Shown here in pieces: positions 24,448 through 33,450 of a DNA stretch of 33,694 nt. Origin of the DNA: an uncultured Curvibacter sp. (GTDB lineage: Bacteria > Pseudomonadota > Gammaproteobacteria > Burkholderiales > Burkholderiaceae_C); the NCBI GenBank assembly GCA_903834975.1, contig CAILKX010000080.1, forward strand, positions 1 through 33,694. Direction: 5' to 3'. Below the pieces are notes generated by a model. The model saw only the letters and a program-made list of their open reading frames with translations. It had not been told where the DNA came from and searched no databases. Made by a program: the position numbers and the translations under genes. Each line of letters opens with the position of its first letter. Position 1 is the first letter of the stretch.

Positions 24448-25362
24448 ATGAGTTTTTCTGACATTCTTAATATTGGCCTGATGCAAGGCTTTGCGGGCTT
24501 GAGTTTGTTCGCCGTTTTGCTGTTGATGGGCCTGGGGCTGGCCATCATTTTTGGCCAGATGGGTGTGATCAACATGGCTCATGGTGAGTTCATGACGATC
24601 GGTGCATACACCATCTACCTCGGCTCCCACTTGGCCACCAATTACATACCCTCGATGACACAGACTTATTTTGTCTTTGCCATCATCGCGGCCTTCATTT
24701 TTTCCTTCATGGCGGGTTGGGCGGTTGAATGGGCCCTCATCCGACATTTGTACAAACGCCCGCTAGACACCCTTTTGGCGACCTGGGGTGTGAGCTTGGC
24801 TATTCAGCAATGCTTTCGATCTTTCATTGGCCCAAAGGAAGTTAGCCCTGTGCTGCCCGAATGGCTGATGGGTTCATGGTCTCCCTCTGAAGGGCTGGAT
24901 ATTCCCATCAACGGCATGTTTGTTTTGGCCTTGACTGCTGTGGTGACCTGTGGCGTGCTCTTGGCATTGCACAAAAGCCGTTGGGGTTTACGGGTTCGGG
25001 CGACAGTCAGCAACCGCATGATGGCTAATGCTATTGGCATCGATACCAAGAAAACCGACCGACTAACTTTCGCTATCGGATGTGGCATTGCTGGTGTTGC
25101 GGGCGCGGCATTCACAACGATCGGCTCTACGGGTCCCACATCGGGCTCCCTCTACATCGTTGATTCTTTTTTGGTAGTCACCTTTGGCGGTGCAGCCAGC
25201 TTGCTAGGCACAGTTGTGTCTGCCTTTGGAATTGCCCAAACCCAATCGATTACAGAATTTTTCTTGGCAGGTTCCATGGCCAAGGTCATCACGCTGTCCT
25301 TGATTGTGTTGATCTTGATGATGCGTCCCCAGGGACTCTTCGCCAGCAAGATTCGTCGCTAA
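24448..25362 (+). CDS. urtB: Urea/amide ABC transporter permease 1
   Basis: A 304-residue LivH/UrtB-like inner-membrane permease with about eight hydrophobic segments. GQMGVINMAHGEFMTIGAY near the N-terminus is the classic motif of this permease class. The cytoplasmic coupling loop includes KSRWGLRVRATVSNRMMA with A-N-A-I-G-I-D following. The ATG at 24448 has GGGAG nine bases upstream. The length fits the LivH type rather than long UrtB forms with an N-terminal extension. It pairs with the permease gene 21 bp downstream. Confidence 0.9.
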   Translation: MSFSDILNIGLMQGFAGLSLFAVLLLMGLGLAIIFGQMGVINMAHGEFMTIGAYTIYLGSHLATNYIPSMTQTYFVFAIIAAFIFSFMAGWAVEWALIRHLYKRPLDTLLATWGVSLAIQQCFRSFIGPKEVSPVLPEWLMGSWSPSEGLDIPINGMFVLALTAVVTCGVLLALHKSRWGLRVRATVSNRMMANAIGIDTKKTDRLTFAIGCGIAGVAGAAFTTIGSTGPTSGSLYIVDSFLVVTFGGAASLLGTVVSAFGIAQTQSITEFFLAGSMAKVITLSLIVLILMMRPQGLFASKIRR

Positions 25363-25383
25363 TTTAGTTTTTAGGAGTCGCTC

Positions 25384-26547
25384 ATGGAACGCATCAAGTC
25401 TTGGCTAATGGGCAAAGAGCTGGCCTCATTGCTCGCGCTAACAGTTTTACTGGCCGTGGTATTGCCACTGAGTTTGGATATCTTTCGGTTGAATTTGGTG
25501 GGCAAATATCTGACCTACGCTTTTGTAGCAATCGGTTTAGTCATGGTCTGGGGCTACGGCGGTGTGTTGAGCTTGGGTCAAGGGGTTTTCTTTGGCTTGG
25601 GCGGCTATGCCATGGCCATGTTTTTGAAGCTTGAAGCATCAGACCCGATATCCACCAAGATTCAATCGACACCTGGCATTCCTGACTTCATGGATTGGAA
25701 TCAAATAACCGCGCTACCCGCGTTTTGGCTGCCTTTCAAGAGTTTGCCCTTCGCGTTGCTCGCCGTGATTGCGGTTCCAACCTTGCTCGCTTTCATTGTC
25801 AGCTTTGCGATGTTCAAGCGCCGGGTAGGTGGGGTTTATTTCGCCATCATCACCCAAGCAGTTGCGTTGATTTTGACCGTTTTGATCATTGGTCAACAAG
25901 GCTATACCGGTGGTGTGAACGGTATGACCGACTTGAAAACCATGTGGGGCTGGGACACTCGAACCGACAGCGCTAAATACATCCTTTATTACGTCTGTGT
26001 TGCGATTTTGGTTGCCTCCATCTTTTTGTGCAAGTTTGTTCAAAAAAGCAAACTGGGTACGCTGCTCTTGGCGATGCGTGACAAAGAAGATCGGGTTCGT
26101 TTCTCTGGTTACGACGTAGCTAGTTTCAGAATATTTTCGTTCTGCCTGGCCGCGGCATTATCTGGGATAGGCGGTGCGCTGTTCACGCTGCAAGTGGGTT
26201 TCATGTCTCCCAGTTTTGTCGGCATCGTGCCGTCCATCGAAATGGTCATTTACGCCGCAGTGGGTGGTCGCATGAGCTTGGTGGGTGCGGTATACGGCAC
26301 CTTGCTGGTGAACGCGGGTAAGACCTTTTTCTCTGAAAGTTTTCCCGACTTGTGGCTGTTTCTGATGGCGGCGCTTTTCATCGGCGTGACGATGGCTTTT
26401 CCCATGGGATTGGCGGGTCTTTGGGAGAGCAAAGTGGCTCCTTGGTGGAAGGCTCGTCGTGAAGCACAGGAGGCAGCTGATGCAAAGAACATCGTGATTG
26501 CACCTATGGAGTCCGACAAGAAAGCTGCTCTGGCCGATGCCAGTTAA
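25384..26547 (+). CDS. urtC: Urea/amide ABC transporter permease 2
   Basis: A 387-residue LivM/UrtC-like permease. GGVLSLGQGVFFGLGGYAM is the diagnostic motif, and the large periplasmic insertion (about 80-110) is typical of UrtC. The loop with AMRDKEDRVRFSGYDV is the ATPase-coupling region. It has about nine membrane helices and a charged cytoplasmic tail rich in Ala, Glu and Lys. AGGAG precedes the ATG. It heterodimerises with the preceding permease, by family knowledge. Confidence 0.92.
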   Translation: MERIKSWLMGKELASLLALTVLLAVVLPLSLDIFRLNLVGKYLTYAFVAIGLVMVWGYGGVLSLGQGVFFGLGGYAMAMFLKLEASDPISTKIQSTPGIPDFMDWNQITALPAFWLPFKSLPFALLAVIAVPTLLAFIVSFAMFKRRVGGVYFAIITQAVALILTVLIIGQQGYTGGVNGMTDLKTMWGWDTRTDSAKYILYYVCVAILVASIFLCKFVQKSKLGTLLLAMRDKEDRVRFSGYDVASFRIFSFCLAAALSGIGGALFTLQVGFMSPSFVGIVPSIEMVIYAAVGGRMSLVGAVYGTLLVNAGKTFFSESFPDLWLFLMAALFIGVTMAFPMGLAGLWESKVAPWWKARREAQEAADAKNIVIAPMESDKKAALADAS

Positions 26548-26576
26548 TCAATCTGAATGAAAAGTGGGAGTGAACT

Positions 26577-27320
26577 ATGAGCAGCACCGATTTTGCACTT
26601 GCAGTTGAAGACCTCACGGTGTCCTTCGATGGTTTCAAAGCCATTGATGCGCTCACCCTGTACGTCGATAAAAATGAGTTGCGCGTGATCATCGGACCCA
26701 ACGGTGCCGGTAAGACAACGCTCTTGGATTTGATTTGTGGCAAGACCCGAAGCAGCGGGGGGAGCATCAAATTCAACAATGTTGAGTTGACTGAAATGGC
26801 TGAACATGAGCGCGTTCGGCTCGGTATTGGTCGCAAGTTTCAAACACCTTCAATTTACGAAAACCTATCGGTTTTTCAAAACCTTGAAGTCTCTTATCCC
26901 GCGGGACGATCGGTGTTTGGTGCCTTGGCATTCAAGTGTACAGACGAGGTCAAAGCGCGAGTGGATGCCGTTGCAAAGGAAATCGGCTTGATCGACAAGC
27001 TTGAAAGTGAAGCGGGTCTCTTGTCGCACGGCCAAAAGCAGTGGCTAGAAATTGGGATGTTGCTGATGCAAGAGCCCGAACTCTTGATGCTGGACGAACC
27101 CATCGCCGGGATGAGTGCGAAAGAGCGTGACTTAACCGCCGAGTTGCTAAAGCGCATCAGTAATAACCGCGCGGTGATTGTGATCGAGCACGACATGGAA
27201 TTTGTGAAGCGCATCGCGCAAAAAGTCACGGTCATGCATCAGGGAAAAATTTTGGCAGAAGGCTCCATGGAAAACGTGCAGTCCAACCCCGAAGTTATCC
27301 ACGTTTATTTGGGCCATTGA
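26577..27320 (+). CDS. urtD: Urea/amide ABC transporter ATPase 1
   Basis: A 247-residue LivG/UrtD-like ATPase. Walker A is GPNGAGKTT at about 41-49. The signature is LSHGQKQWLEIG (a Q-type variant with His at the third position, usual in UrtD), Walker B is LLMLDEP, and the switch His is in VIVIEHDMEF. GRKFQTPSIYENL is the Q-loop region. It couples ATP hydrolysis to amide or urea import on the inner face of the membrane. Its ribosome binding site is moderate (GTGGGAG). Confidence 0.93.
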   Translation: MSSTDFALAVEDLTVSFDGFKAIDALTLYVDKNELRVIIGPNGAGKTTLLDLICGKTRSSGGSIKFNNVELTEMAEHERVRLGIGRKFQTPSIYENLSVFQNLEVSYPAGRSVFGALAFKCTDEVKARVDAVAKEIGLIDKLESEAGLLSHGQKQWLEIGMLLMQEPELLMLDEPIAGMSAKERDLTAELLKRISNNRAVIVIEHDMEFVKRIAQKVTVMHQGKILAEGSMENVQSNPEVIHVYLGH

Positions 27321-27334
27321 AGTCAGGAGTCACC

Positions 27335-28024
27335 ATGTTAGAAGTCAAAGATCTTTATGTGGCTTACGGTCAGAGCGAGGCCCTTCACGGAATCTCTTTT
27401 GAAGGCAATGCCAACGAAACCGTGGCTATCATGGGCCGCAACGGGATGGGCAAAACCACCTTGTTCAAAAGTCTTATGGGCGTATTGCCTGTCAAGAGCG
27501 GCAGCATTTCAGTGGCGGGCCAAGACATCAGCCGCGACGAAAGTTTTCAGCGCGTAGCCAAAGGCATTGCCTATGTGCCTCAAGGTCGCATGATTTTCCC
27601 CACGCTAACTGTTGAAGAAAACATCCAAACCGGTTTGGAAAATTCTCCTACCAAGCGCATACCCGATGAAATTTATGCCTTGTTCCCGGTGTTGTGGGAT
27701 ATGCGGTCCCGCAAAGGCGGCAACTTGTCAGGGGGACAGCAGCAGCAACTGGCGATTGCCCGGGCCTTGGTGACAGACCCGAAAGTATTGCTCTTGGATG
27801 AACCCACTGAAGGTATCCAACCATCCATCATCAAAGATATTGCAAAAGCCCTGAATGAAATTCGCAAGATGCGAAAAATCACCATCATCGTATCCGAGCA
27901 AGTCTTGTCGTTTGCTATGGATGTGGCTGATCGACTTTTTGTGATCGAAGGCGGTCGCCTCGTGCATGAAACGGCTCGCGCTGATACGGATCAGCAACGC
28001 ATCAAATCTTACTTGTCTGTTTAA
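27335..28024 (+). CDS. urtE: Urea/amide ABC transporter ATPase 2
   Basis: A 229-residue LivF/UrtE-like ATPase starting MLEVKDLYVAYGQSEAL. Walker A is GRNGMGKTT, the signature is LSGGQQQQLAIARAL and Walker B is LLLDEPTEG, a UrtE-type ending. The switch region is IIVSEQVLSFAM, where Gln replaces the usual His after Glu, a feature of this subfamily. The ATG at 27335 has AGGAG six bases upstream, so it is preferred over the TTG at 27317 that overlaps the previous gene. Confidence 0.93.
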   Translation: MLEVKDLYVAYGQSEALHGISFEGNANETVAIMGRNGMGKTTLFKSLMGVLPVKSGSISVAGQDISRDESFQRVAKGIAYVPQGRMIFPTLTVEENIQTGLENSPTKRIPDEIYALFPVLWDMRSRKGGNLSGGQQQQLAIARALVTDPKVLLLDEPTEGIQPSIIKDIAKALNEIRKMRKITIIVSEQVLSFAMDVADRLFVIEGGRLVHETARADTDQQRIKSYLSV

Positions 28025-28051
28025 TTTTTCCCCTCAACAAAGGAGCGCATC

Positions 28052-29281
28052 ATGTCAGAAACCTTGATCAAAGTTGACCTCAACCAATCTCCCTATGAGA
28101 ACCCCTTGGTTCACAACCGTTGGCATCCCGACATTCCCATGGCGGTTTGGGTGAATCCTGGCGACGAGTTCAAACTCGAAACTTATGACTGGACCGGTGG
28201 AGCCATTAAGAACAACGATAGCGCAGAGGACGTGCGCGACGTTGACCTTTCAACAGTTCACTTTTTGACCGGCCCTGTGGGCGTCAAAGGAGCTGAGCCT
28301 GGCGACTTGCTTGTAGTCGATCTTTTGGACATCGGCGCTAAAGAAGAAAGTATGTGGGGCTTTAATGGTTTCTTCTCTAAGAAGAATGGCGGTGGCTTTT
28401 TGACCGACCACTTCCCACTCGCACAAAAATCCATTTGGGATTTTCACGGCATGTTCACCAACAGTCGCCACATTCCTGGCGTCAACTTCGCTGGGCTGAT
28501 TCACCCAGGTTTGATTGGGTGTTTGCCTGACCACAAGATGCTGGATGCTTGGAACAGCCGTGAGGCCGAATTGATTGCCACCGACCCAGATCGTGTCCCT
28601 GGTTTGGCCAACCCCCCCAGCGCCGCCACTGCACACATGGGTCAACTCAAAGGCGAACAAGCTGCTGCCGCTGCCGCAACAGGTGCCCGCACCGTGCCTC
28701 CTCGTGAACACGGCGGCAACTGCGACATCAAAGATTTGTCGCGTGGCTCAAAAATCTACTTCCCTGTCTATGTGGACGGAGGCGGTTTATCCGTGGGTGA
28801 CTTGCACTTCAGCCAAGGCGACGGCGAAATCACCTTCTGCGGTGCCATCGAAATGGCGGGTTGGGTTCATATGAAGGTGAACTTAATCAAGGGCGGCATG
28901 GCCAAGTACGGTATCAAGAACCCGGTCTTCAAACCCAGCCCCATCACACCCAACTACAAAGACTATTTAATCTTTGAGGGCATTTCTGTCGATGAGCAAG
29001 GTAAGCAGCACTATTTGGACGTAACCGTTGCCTATCGTCAAGCTTGCTTGAACGCCATTGAATACCTGAAGAAATTTGGTTACAGCGGCGCACAGGCCTA
29101 TTCGATTTTGGGTACAGCACCGGTGCAAGGTCACATCAGCGGTGTTGTCGACGTTCCGAATGCTTGCGCCACACTTTGGCTGCCTACTGAGATCTTTGAT
29201 TTCGACATCAATCCCACGGCTTCAGGACCGAAGATTGAAATCGTTGGCGCAGTTGACTTGCCGATTGCACAAGACAAGTAA
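28052..29281 (+). CDS. fmdA: Formamidase (acetamidase/formamidase family)
   Basis: A 409-residue cytoplasmic amidohydrolase that releases ammonia from formamide and similar short amides. Family blocks seen are FLTGPVGVKGAEPGDLLVVD (about 70-90), GGNCDIKDLSRGSKIYFPVY (about 222-241) and SVGDLHFSQGDGEITFCGA. The length agrees with the characterised Methylophilus methylotrophus FmdA. AAAGGAG precedes the ATG. It follows the transporter genes closely, so imported substrate would be degraded at once. The family has a conserved metal-binding site, which makes it one possible client of the AAA+/VWA pair encoded further down. Confidence 0.93.
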   Translation: MSETLIKVDLNQSPYENPLVHNRWHPDIPMAVWVNPGDEFKLETYDWTGGAIKNNDSAEDVRDVDLSTVHFLTGPVGVKGAEPGDLLVVDLLDIGAKEESMWGFNGFFSKKNGGGFLTDHFPLAQKSIWDFHGMFTNSRHIPGVNFAGLIHPGLIGCLPDHKMLDAWNSREAELIATDPDRVPGLANPPSAATAHMGQLKGEQAAAAAATGARTVPPREHGGNCDIKDLSRGSKIYFPVYVDGGGLSVGDLHFSQGDGEITFCGAIEMAGWVHMKVNLIKGGMAKYGIKNPVFKPSPITPNYKDYLIFEGISVDEQGKQHYLDVTVAYRQACLNAIEYLKKFGYSGAQAYSILGTAPVQGHISGVVDVPNACATLWLPTEIFDFDINPTASGPKIEIVGAVDLPIAQDK

Positions 29282-29337
29282 GCCGAAAGGTGAAAGCCAG
29301 AGCTGAATTAGCACCAACTCGTTTTTAAGAGGCCCTT

Positions 29338-29694
29338 ATGCCGACCTATGACTATTTTTGCAACGACTGTGGTGAATTTGATGCCATCAGGTCGATGTCC
29401 TCTCGCAACGATCCCGCTATTTGCCCAACCTGCTCAAGCGTCAGCGAAAGGGTATTTTTAAATGCCCCTCGTTTGGCCTGCTTGAGTAACAGCGATCGCA
29501 CAGCACATGCCACAAATGAGCGGGCGAGACATGAGCCCAAACGTTCGGGGGACTCAGCGGGGGGCAGTTATTCAAGGCTTAAGCATCCCAGCGGTTGTGG
29601 TTGCTGCAGCACCTCTGCTCGAGGCGCTACCGTGACGGCGCCCAATGGGGCGAAGACATTTCCCAGCAAACGCCCCTGGATGATCAGCCATTGA
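29338..29694 (+). CDS. fmdB: FmdB-type zinc-ribbon protein
   Basis: A 118-residue protein. The N-terminal FmdB zinc ribbon is MPTYDYFCNDCG and then ICPTC, with C8, C11, C29 and C32 as metal ligands. The remainder is low in predicted structure, rich in Ser, Arg and Ala, with a second Cys cluster (CGCC, about 91-94). FmdB was described as a putative regulator of formamidase expression, but the family is broad and its biochemical role is not established. Its place between the two amidase genes agrees with the fmd cluster of methylotrophs. Confidence 0.88.
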   Translation: MPTYDYFCNDCGEFDAIRSMSSRNDPAICPTCSSVSERVFLNAPRLACLSNSDRTAHATNERARHEPKRSGDSAGGSYSRLKHPSGCGCCSTSARGATVTAPNGAKTFPSKRPWMISH

Positions 29695-29758
29695 ATTTCC
29701 TCTTTGTGCATCAACCCTCATCACCCTTCCATAAACCATTGACAAGAGAGGTCAGAAA

Positions 29759-30799
29759 ATGATTCACGGCGATATTTCCAGTTCCAAAGACACCGTCGGT
29801 GTGGCGGTGGTCAATTACAAAATGCCTCGCCTGCACACCAAGGCGGAGGTGCTAGAAAATGCCCGCAAAATTGGCGACATGCTGGTCGGCATGAAGGCCG
29901 GATTGCCCGGCATGGATCTGGTCATTTTCCCTGAGTACAGCACCCACGGCATCATGTACGACTCCCAAGAGATGTACGACACCGCTGCCGCTGTGCCAGG
30001 TGCTGAAACCGAAATTTTCGCTGCCGCTTGCCGCAAAGCTAAGGTTTGGGGCGTGTTTTCTCTGACCGGTGAGCAACACGAAGAGCATCCCAATAAAGCG
30101 CCTTACAACACCTTGATTCTGATGAACGACCAAGGTGAAATTGTGCAAAAGTACCGCAAGATCATGCCTTGGGTACCCGTTGAGGGTTGGTATCCCGGCG
30201 ACTGCACCTACGTATCTGAAGGCCCCAAGGGTTTGAAGATCAGCTTGATCATTTGTGACGACGGCAACTACCCTGAAATCTGGCGCGATTGCGCCATGAA
30301 GGGCGCTGAATTGATTATCCGTTGCCAAGGTTATATGTACCCAGCCAAAGAGCAACAGATCCTCATATCTAAAGCCATGGCGTTTGCTAACAACACCTAT
30401 GTGGCTGTGGCTAATGCCGCCGGCTTTGACGGGGTTTACAGCTACTTTGGACACAGTGCGTTGATTGGATTTGATGGCCGTACCTTGGGTGAGTGTGGCG
30501 AAGAGGAATACGGCGTGCAATATGCCGCTTTGTCTACCAGCTTGATTCGGGACTTCCGCAAAAATGGCCAATCTGAAAACCACCTCTTCAAGCTATTGCA
30601 CCGTGGTTACACCGGCATGATTAATTCTGGTGAAGGCGACAAGGGCGCTGCTGCTTGCCCTTACGGATTTTATGAGCGCTGGGTCAATGACCCCGAAGGC
30701 ACGCGCAAAGCCGTGGAAGCCATCACTCGTCCCATGGTCGGCACAGAGGAATGCCCAATCGATGGCATTCCTAACCCTGAGTCTGTGGGTCATCAATAA
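29759..30799 (+). CDS. amiE: Aliphatic amidase
   Basis: 346 residues, the same length as Pseudomonas aeruginosa AmiE and very similar from its first residues ([17 protein letters not shown]). It is a nitrilase-superfamily Cys hydrolase with catalytic E59 (FPEYSTHG), K134 (YRKIMPW), E142 (VEGWYPG) and C166 ([10 protein letters not shown]), all present. It hydrolyses short aliphatic amides to the acid and ammonia in the cytoplasm and forms a homohexamer, by family knowledge. GAGAGG lies seven bases before the ATG. It is followed without a gap by the AAA+ gene, whose TTG start directly follows this TAA. A close relative, formamidase AmiF, cannot be excluded by eye. Confidence 0.95.
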   Translation: MIHGDISSSKDTVGVAVVNYKMPRLHTKAEVLENARKIGDMLVGMKAGLPGMDLVIFPEYSTHGIMYDSQEMYDTAAAVPGAETEIFAAACRKAKVWGVFSLTGEQHEEHPNKAPYNTLILMNDQGEIVQKYRKIMPWVPVEGWYPGDCTYVSEGPKGLKISLIICDDGNYPEIWRDCAMKGAELIIRCQGYMYPAKEQQILISKAMAFANNTYVAVANAAGFDGVYSYFGHSALIGFDGRTLGECGEEEYGVQYAALSTSLIRDFRKNGQSENHLFKLLHRGYTGMINSGEGDKGAAACPYGFYERWVNDPEGTRKAVEAITRPMVGTEECPIDGIPNPESVGHQ

Positions 30800-31606
30800 T
30801 TGTCCTCAGAACTTGAATCGTGGCGCGTCTCCCATGAGCCTTTTTACCAGGCAGTGGGAGACGAGGTTGCTGGTTTTGAAGCGGCAGCCAAGGCCTCTTT
30901 ACCGGTGTTACTGAGTGGCCCCACCGGTTGCGGAAAAACCCGTTTGGTCGAGCACATGGCTTGGCGTCTGAAGCGGCCTTTGGTGACCATCTCATGTCAT
31001 GAAGACTTGAGTAGTGGTGACTTAGCAGGGCGCTGGTTATTGAATGTCGCTGGCACTGAATGGCAAGATGGGCCGCTGACTTTGGCCGCACGCCACGGCG
31101 GCATTTGTTATTTGGATGAGTTCATAGAAGCCCGCTCCGACGCCTTGGTACTGCTTCATCCCCTGGGCGATACTCGCCGCTATTTACCACTGGATCGGCG
31201 AGGCGAAAAGGTCCAAGCCCACCCCGACTTTTTGTTGGTGGTGAGCTACAACCCCGGCTACAAGGGCCTTGGTAAAGACCTCAAGCCCTCCATGAGGCAA
31301 CGCTTTACGGGACTCAAACTGAGCTATCCGCCAGCGTTTTTGGAATCGCAGGTTTTGCAAAAAGAAGCGAGCGCCAGCGCATCTTTGGCGGACTCCTTAG
31401 TGGCTTTTGCGCAAAGAACCCGCCGATTACAAGACCATGGCTTGGAGGAGGGCGCCTCAACACGGCTTTTGGTGAATGCAGCCAAGTTGATTCAATCTGG
31501 GCTGTCCACCAAGTCTGCTGTGCTGCAAGCTGTGGTTGAACCATTGAGCGATGAGCCCGGACTGATCGAGGCGCTCAAGGCCTTGGTGAGTGCGAGCTTT
31601 GCCTGA
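30800..31606 (+). CDS. CbbQ/NirQ/NorQ-type AAA+ ATPase
   Basis: A 268-residue MoxR-branch AAA+ ATPase. Walker A is GPTGCGKT at 40-47, Walker B is CYLDE at 103-107, sensor 1 is around N151 in VVSYNPGY, and the arginine-finger segment is LKPSMRQRF (R166, R168). The CbbQ-type C-terminal lid follows. TTG is the only plausible start and directly follows the amiE stop, which implies tight translational coupling to the amidase. Relatives remodel or activate enzymes together with a VWA partner (CbbQO for Rubisco, NorQD for nitric oxide reductase). Here the client should be AmiE or FmdA, an inference from position. P. aeruginosa also has an ATPase, AmiB, next to amiE. Confidence 0.9.
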   Translation: MSSELESWRVSHEPFYQAVGDEVAGFEAAAKASLPVLLSGPTGCGKTRLVEHMAWRLKRPLVTISCHEDLSSGDLAGRWLLNVAGTEWQDGPLTLAARHGGICYLDEFIEARSDALVLLHPLGDTRRYLPLDRRGEKVQAHPDFLLVVSYNPGYKGLGKDLKPSMRQRFTGLKLSYPPAFLESQVLQKEASASASLADSLVAFAQRTRRLQDHGLEEGASTRLLVNAAKLIQSGLSTKSAVLQAVVEPLSDEPGLIEALKALVSASFA

Positions 31607-33146
31607 ATTTCCAGCCGCTTGGCACACTTATGCCAACGGCTTGTGGGGCCATCGGCTGAGCTTCTCCTTCATAGGTGCTAGCCAAGATGCTGGTTTCTTA
31701 GCGCCAAGTTCTCAGCGCGTAATTCTTGAAAGAATCGTATTTAACCAAGCTTGTTTGCATTGGCCATCTGAACCCATTCTCAGGGATCAGAGTCTAAACT
31801 GGGCTCGCCTGGCCCACGCTTGCGCGCATTTGGCTTTTGGCTCTCTGGCTCAATCCAGGGGCTCTTTTAAACCCATTCAATTGGCCTTGTACGGTGTTCT
31901 GGAAGATGCCCGCGTTGAAGCCTTGGCATGTGAACTGTTGCCAGGTTTGCGCTCCCTTTGGCGACCTTTCCATGAAGGGGCCTATGCCATGGAGGGCATG
32001 AATTTCGAGGCTTTGTTGGCGCGTTTGTCACGCAGCTTGCTAGACCCAGAGCACCAAGATCCCCATGCTTGGATTCGCAAGGTCAAACAAATGTTCTGGG
32101 CTTTGGACCTGCGAGACTCCGCTTCATTGCGCGGCATGGTGTCGATTTTGGGTAACGACATTGGTCAAATGCGTTTGCCCTTTAATGATGTTACCTACCG
32201 AGTTCAAGCGCCTTACCGAGACGACAACAGCCACTTATGGGCCCATGATGAAGCGTTGGCCAACTCCAGCGTCGAATTACAACGAAACACCGATCCACCC
32301 CAAGAAACATCGCCAACCTCTTCTAGCACCGAAGAAAAATCTGCCCGTGAAACACAGCCCAAAATGCACCCAGAGTGGGATTACCGCATCGGCCAATACA
32401 GGAAAAATTGGTGTGCTGTTTATGAAGAGCCCATTAAAACAGTTGCAACGACTTCGTTGGCTTATTGTGAACTTCATGATATGTACCCCTCGCTTCTAAA
32501 GCAATGGCAGCAACGTGTCTTGGCAATTAGCCAAACGCACCAGGTCAATCACAGGTTGGAAGAATGGGGCGATCGATTGAGCGACTCGGCTATGGTGGAT
32601 GCCAGCATCGATCGACGGGCAGGCAGGGCGCCTTCTCACTTTTTATACAAAAATATTCAAAAAAAAAGGCGGAAGCTCAACTGTTTGGTTTTATTGGATT
32701 TATCGGCGTCCAACCATGGGCCGCTCTTGAGCCGGAGTTTGATTGCTACACGGGCCTGCGTGGAGGCCTTGAAGCAAGCAGGTCACAGTAGTGCTGTGTG
32801 GGGCTTTCGATCATGGGGCCGACAAGATGTCGAGGTGACGTGGATAAAAAATTGGACTGAAGAAAATTCAATGATCTTGATGAATCGGCTTGCAAAGACT
32901 CAAAGCGGTGGTTCAACCCGATTAGGGGCCATCACCCGGCACGCTGGGTTTTACCTGTCGACGTATCGGCGCCTTCAAAATGCAAACCTTGATTTAGCGA
33001 ACGCCCCTTGCATCATCTTACTGAGCGATGGTCAAGCCTTTGACATTGATGTGTATGACAGTCGTTATCTGAAAAGAGACTTTGTTCAAGCCCAAAGCGA
33101 GTTGCGACACCAAGGCATTTTGTGGTTTCAGCACTTCATCACCTGA
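31590..33146 (+). CDS. CbbO/NorD-type VWA-domain protein
   Basis: A 518-residue protein. The N-terminal region includes YGVLEDARVE at about 101-110, the conserved motif of CbbO/NorD partners. A Ser/Thr/Glu-rich linker (about 232-258) precedes a C-terminal von Willebrand A domain with MIDAS residues D370-x-S372-x-S374, T443 (GGSTR) and D480 (LLSDG). The GTG start overlaps the upstream ATPase gene by 17 bases. The chain ends soon after the strand GILWFQHFIT, where NorD relatives run on for about 40 more residues, so the VWA domain may be shortened. It would dock the AAA+ ring on its client by family analogy. Confidence 0.87.
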   Translation: MRALPEFPAAWHTYANGLWGHRLSFSFIGASQDAGFLAPSSQRVILERIVFNQACLHWPSEPILRDQSLNWARLAHACAHLAFGSLAQSRGSFKPIQLALYGVLEDARVEALACELLPGLRSLWRPFHEGAYAMEGMNFEALLARLSRSLLDPEHQDPHAWIRKVKQMFWALDLRDSASLRGMVSILGNDIGQMRLPFNDVTYRVQAPYRDDNSHLWAHDEALANSSVELQRNTDPPQETSPTSSSTEEKSARETQPKMHPEWDYRIGQYRKNWCAVYEEPIKTVATTSLAYCELHDMYPSLLKQWQQRVLAISQTHQVNHRLEEWGDRLSDSAMVDASIDRRAGRAPSHFLYKNIQKKRRKLNCLVLLDLSASNHGPLLSRSLIATRACVEALKQAGHSSAVWGFRSWGRQDVEVTWIKNWTEENSMILMNRLAKTQSGGSTRLGAITRHAGFYLSTYRRLQNANLDLANAPCIILLSDGQAFDIDVYDSRYLKRDFVQAQSELRHQGILWFQHFIT

Positions 33147-33344
33147 AGACTAAGAGTGTGCCCTGATGGTTGCTACGTCAAACAACGTATGGTTTATACA
33201 AAGCTCTTTTTTTAAGATCAGTCTAGATTGGTTGCAAGACCGATCTTTCATGCTGACTCTTTTTAACGCAAGGGGGAATTCGATGAAGAAATCTTTGGGA
33301 TGACCGAGAGTTCTTAAACTCTCAAACTTGAAAACAGGACTTTT
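33147..33344. other. Orphan leader-like stretch after the amidase operon
   Basis: It contains a strong ribosome binding site (AAGGGGG) eight bases or so before an ATG at 33282 that opens only six codons (MKKSLG, stop at 33300-33302). A perfect seven-pair stem follows, gagagtt/aactctc with loop CTTA (33306-33323). The unit ends in the terminator at 33345. It may encode a leader peptide or small RNA, or may be just the operon's 3' end. Confidence 0.35.
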
Positions 33345-33374
33345 GCACACCTTTCACAAGGTGTGCTTTTTTTT
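33345..33374 (+). terminator. Strong intrinsic terminator
   Basis: A perfect nine-pair stem, gcacacctt/aaggtgtgc, with the loop TCAC is followed by eight T. It is the first clear rightward terminator after the VWA gene and probably ends the whole transporter-amidase operon. Confidence 0.9.
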
Positions 33375-33450
33375 GTCTTTTAAATGTACCGTGAGAAGCC
33401 CGAATTCAGAAGATCTTAAATATTAATTTCACTGACTAAGCACAGAGCAG

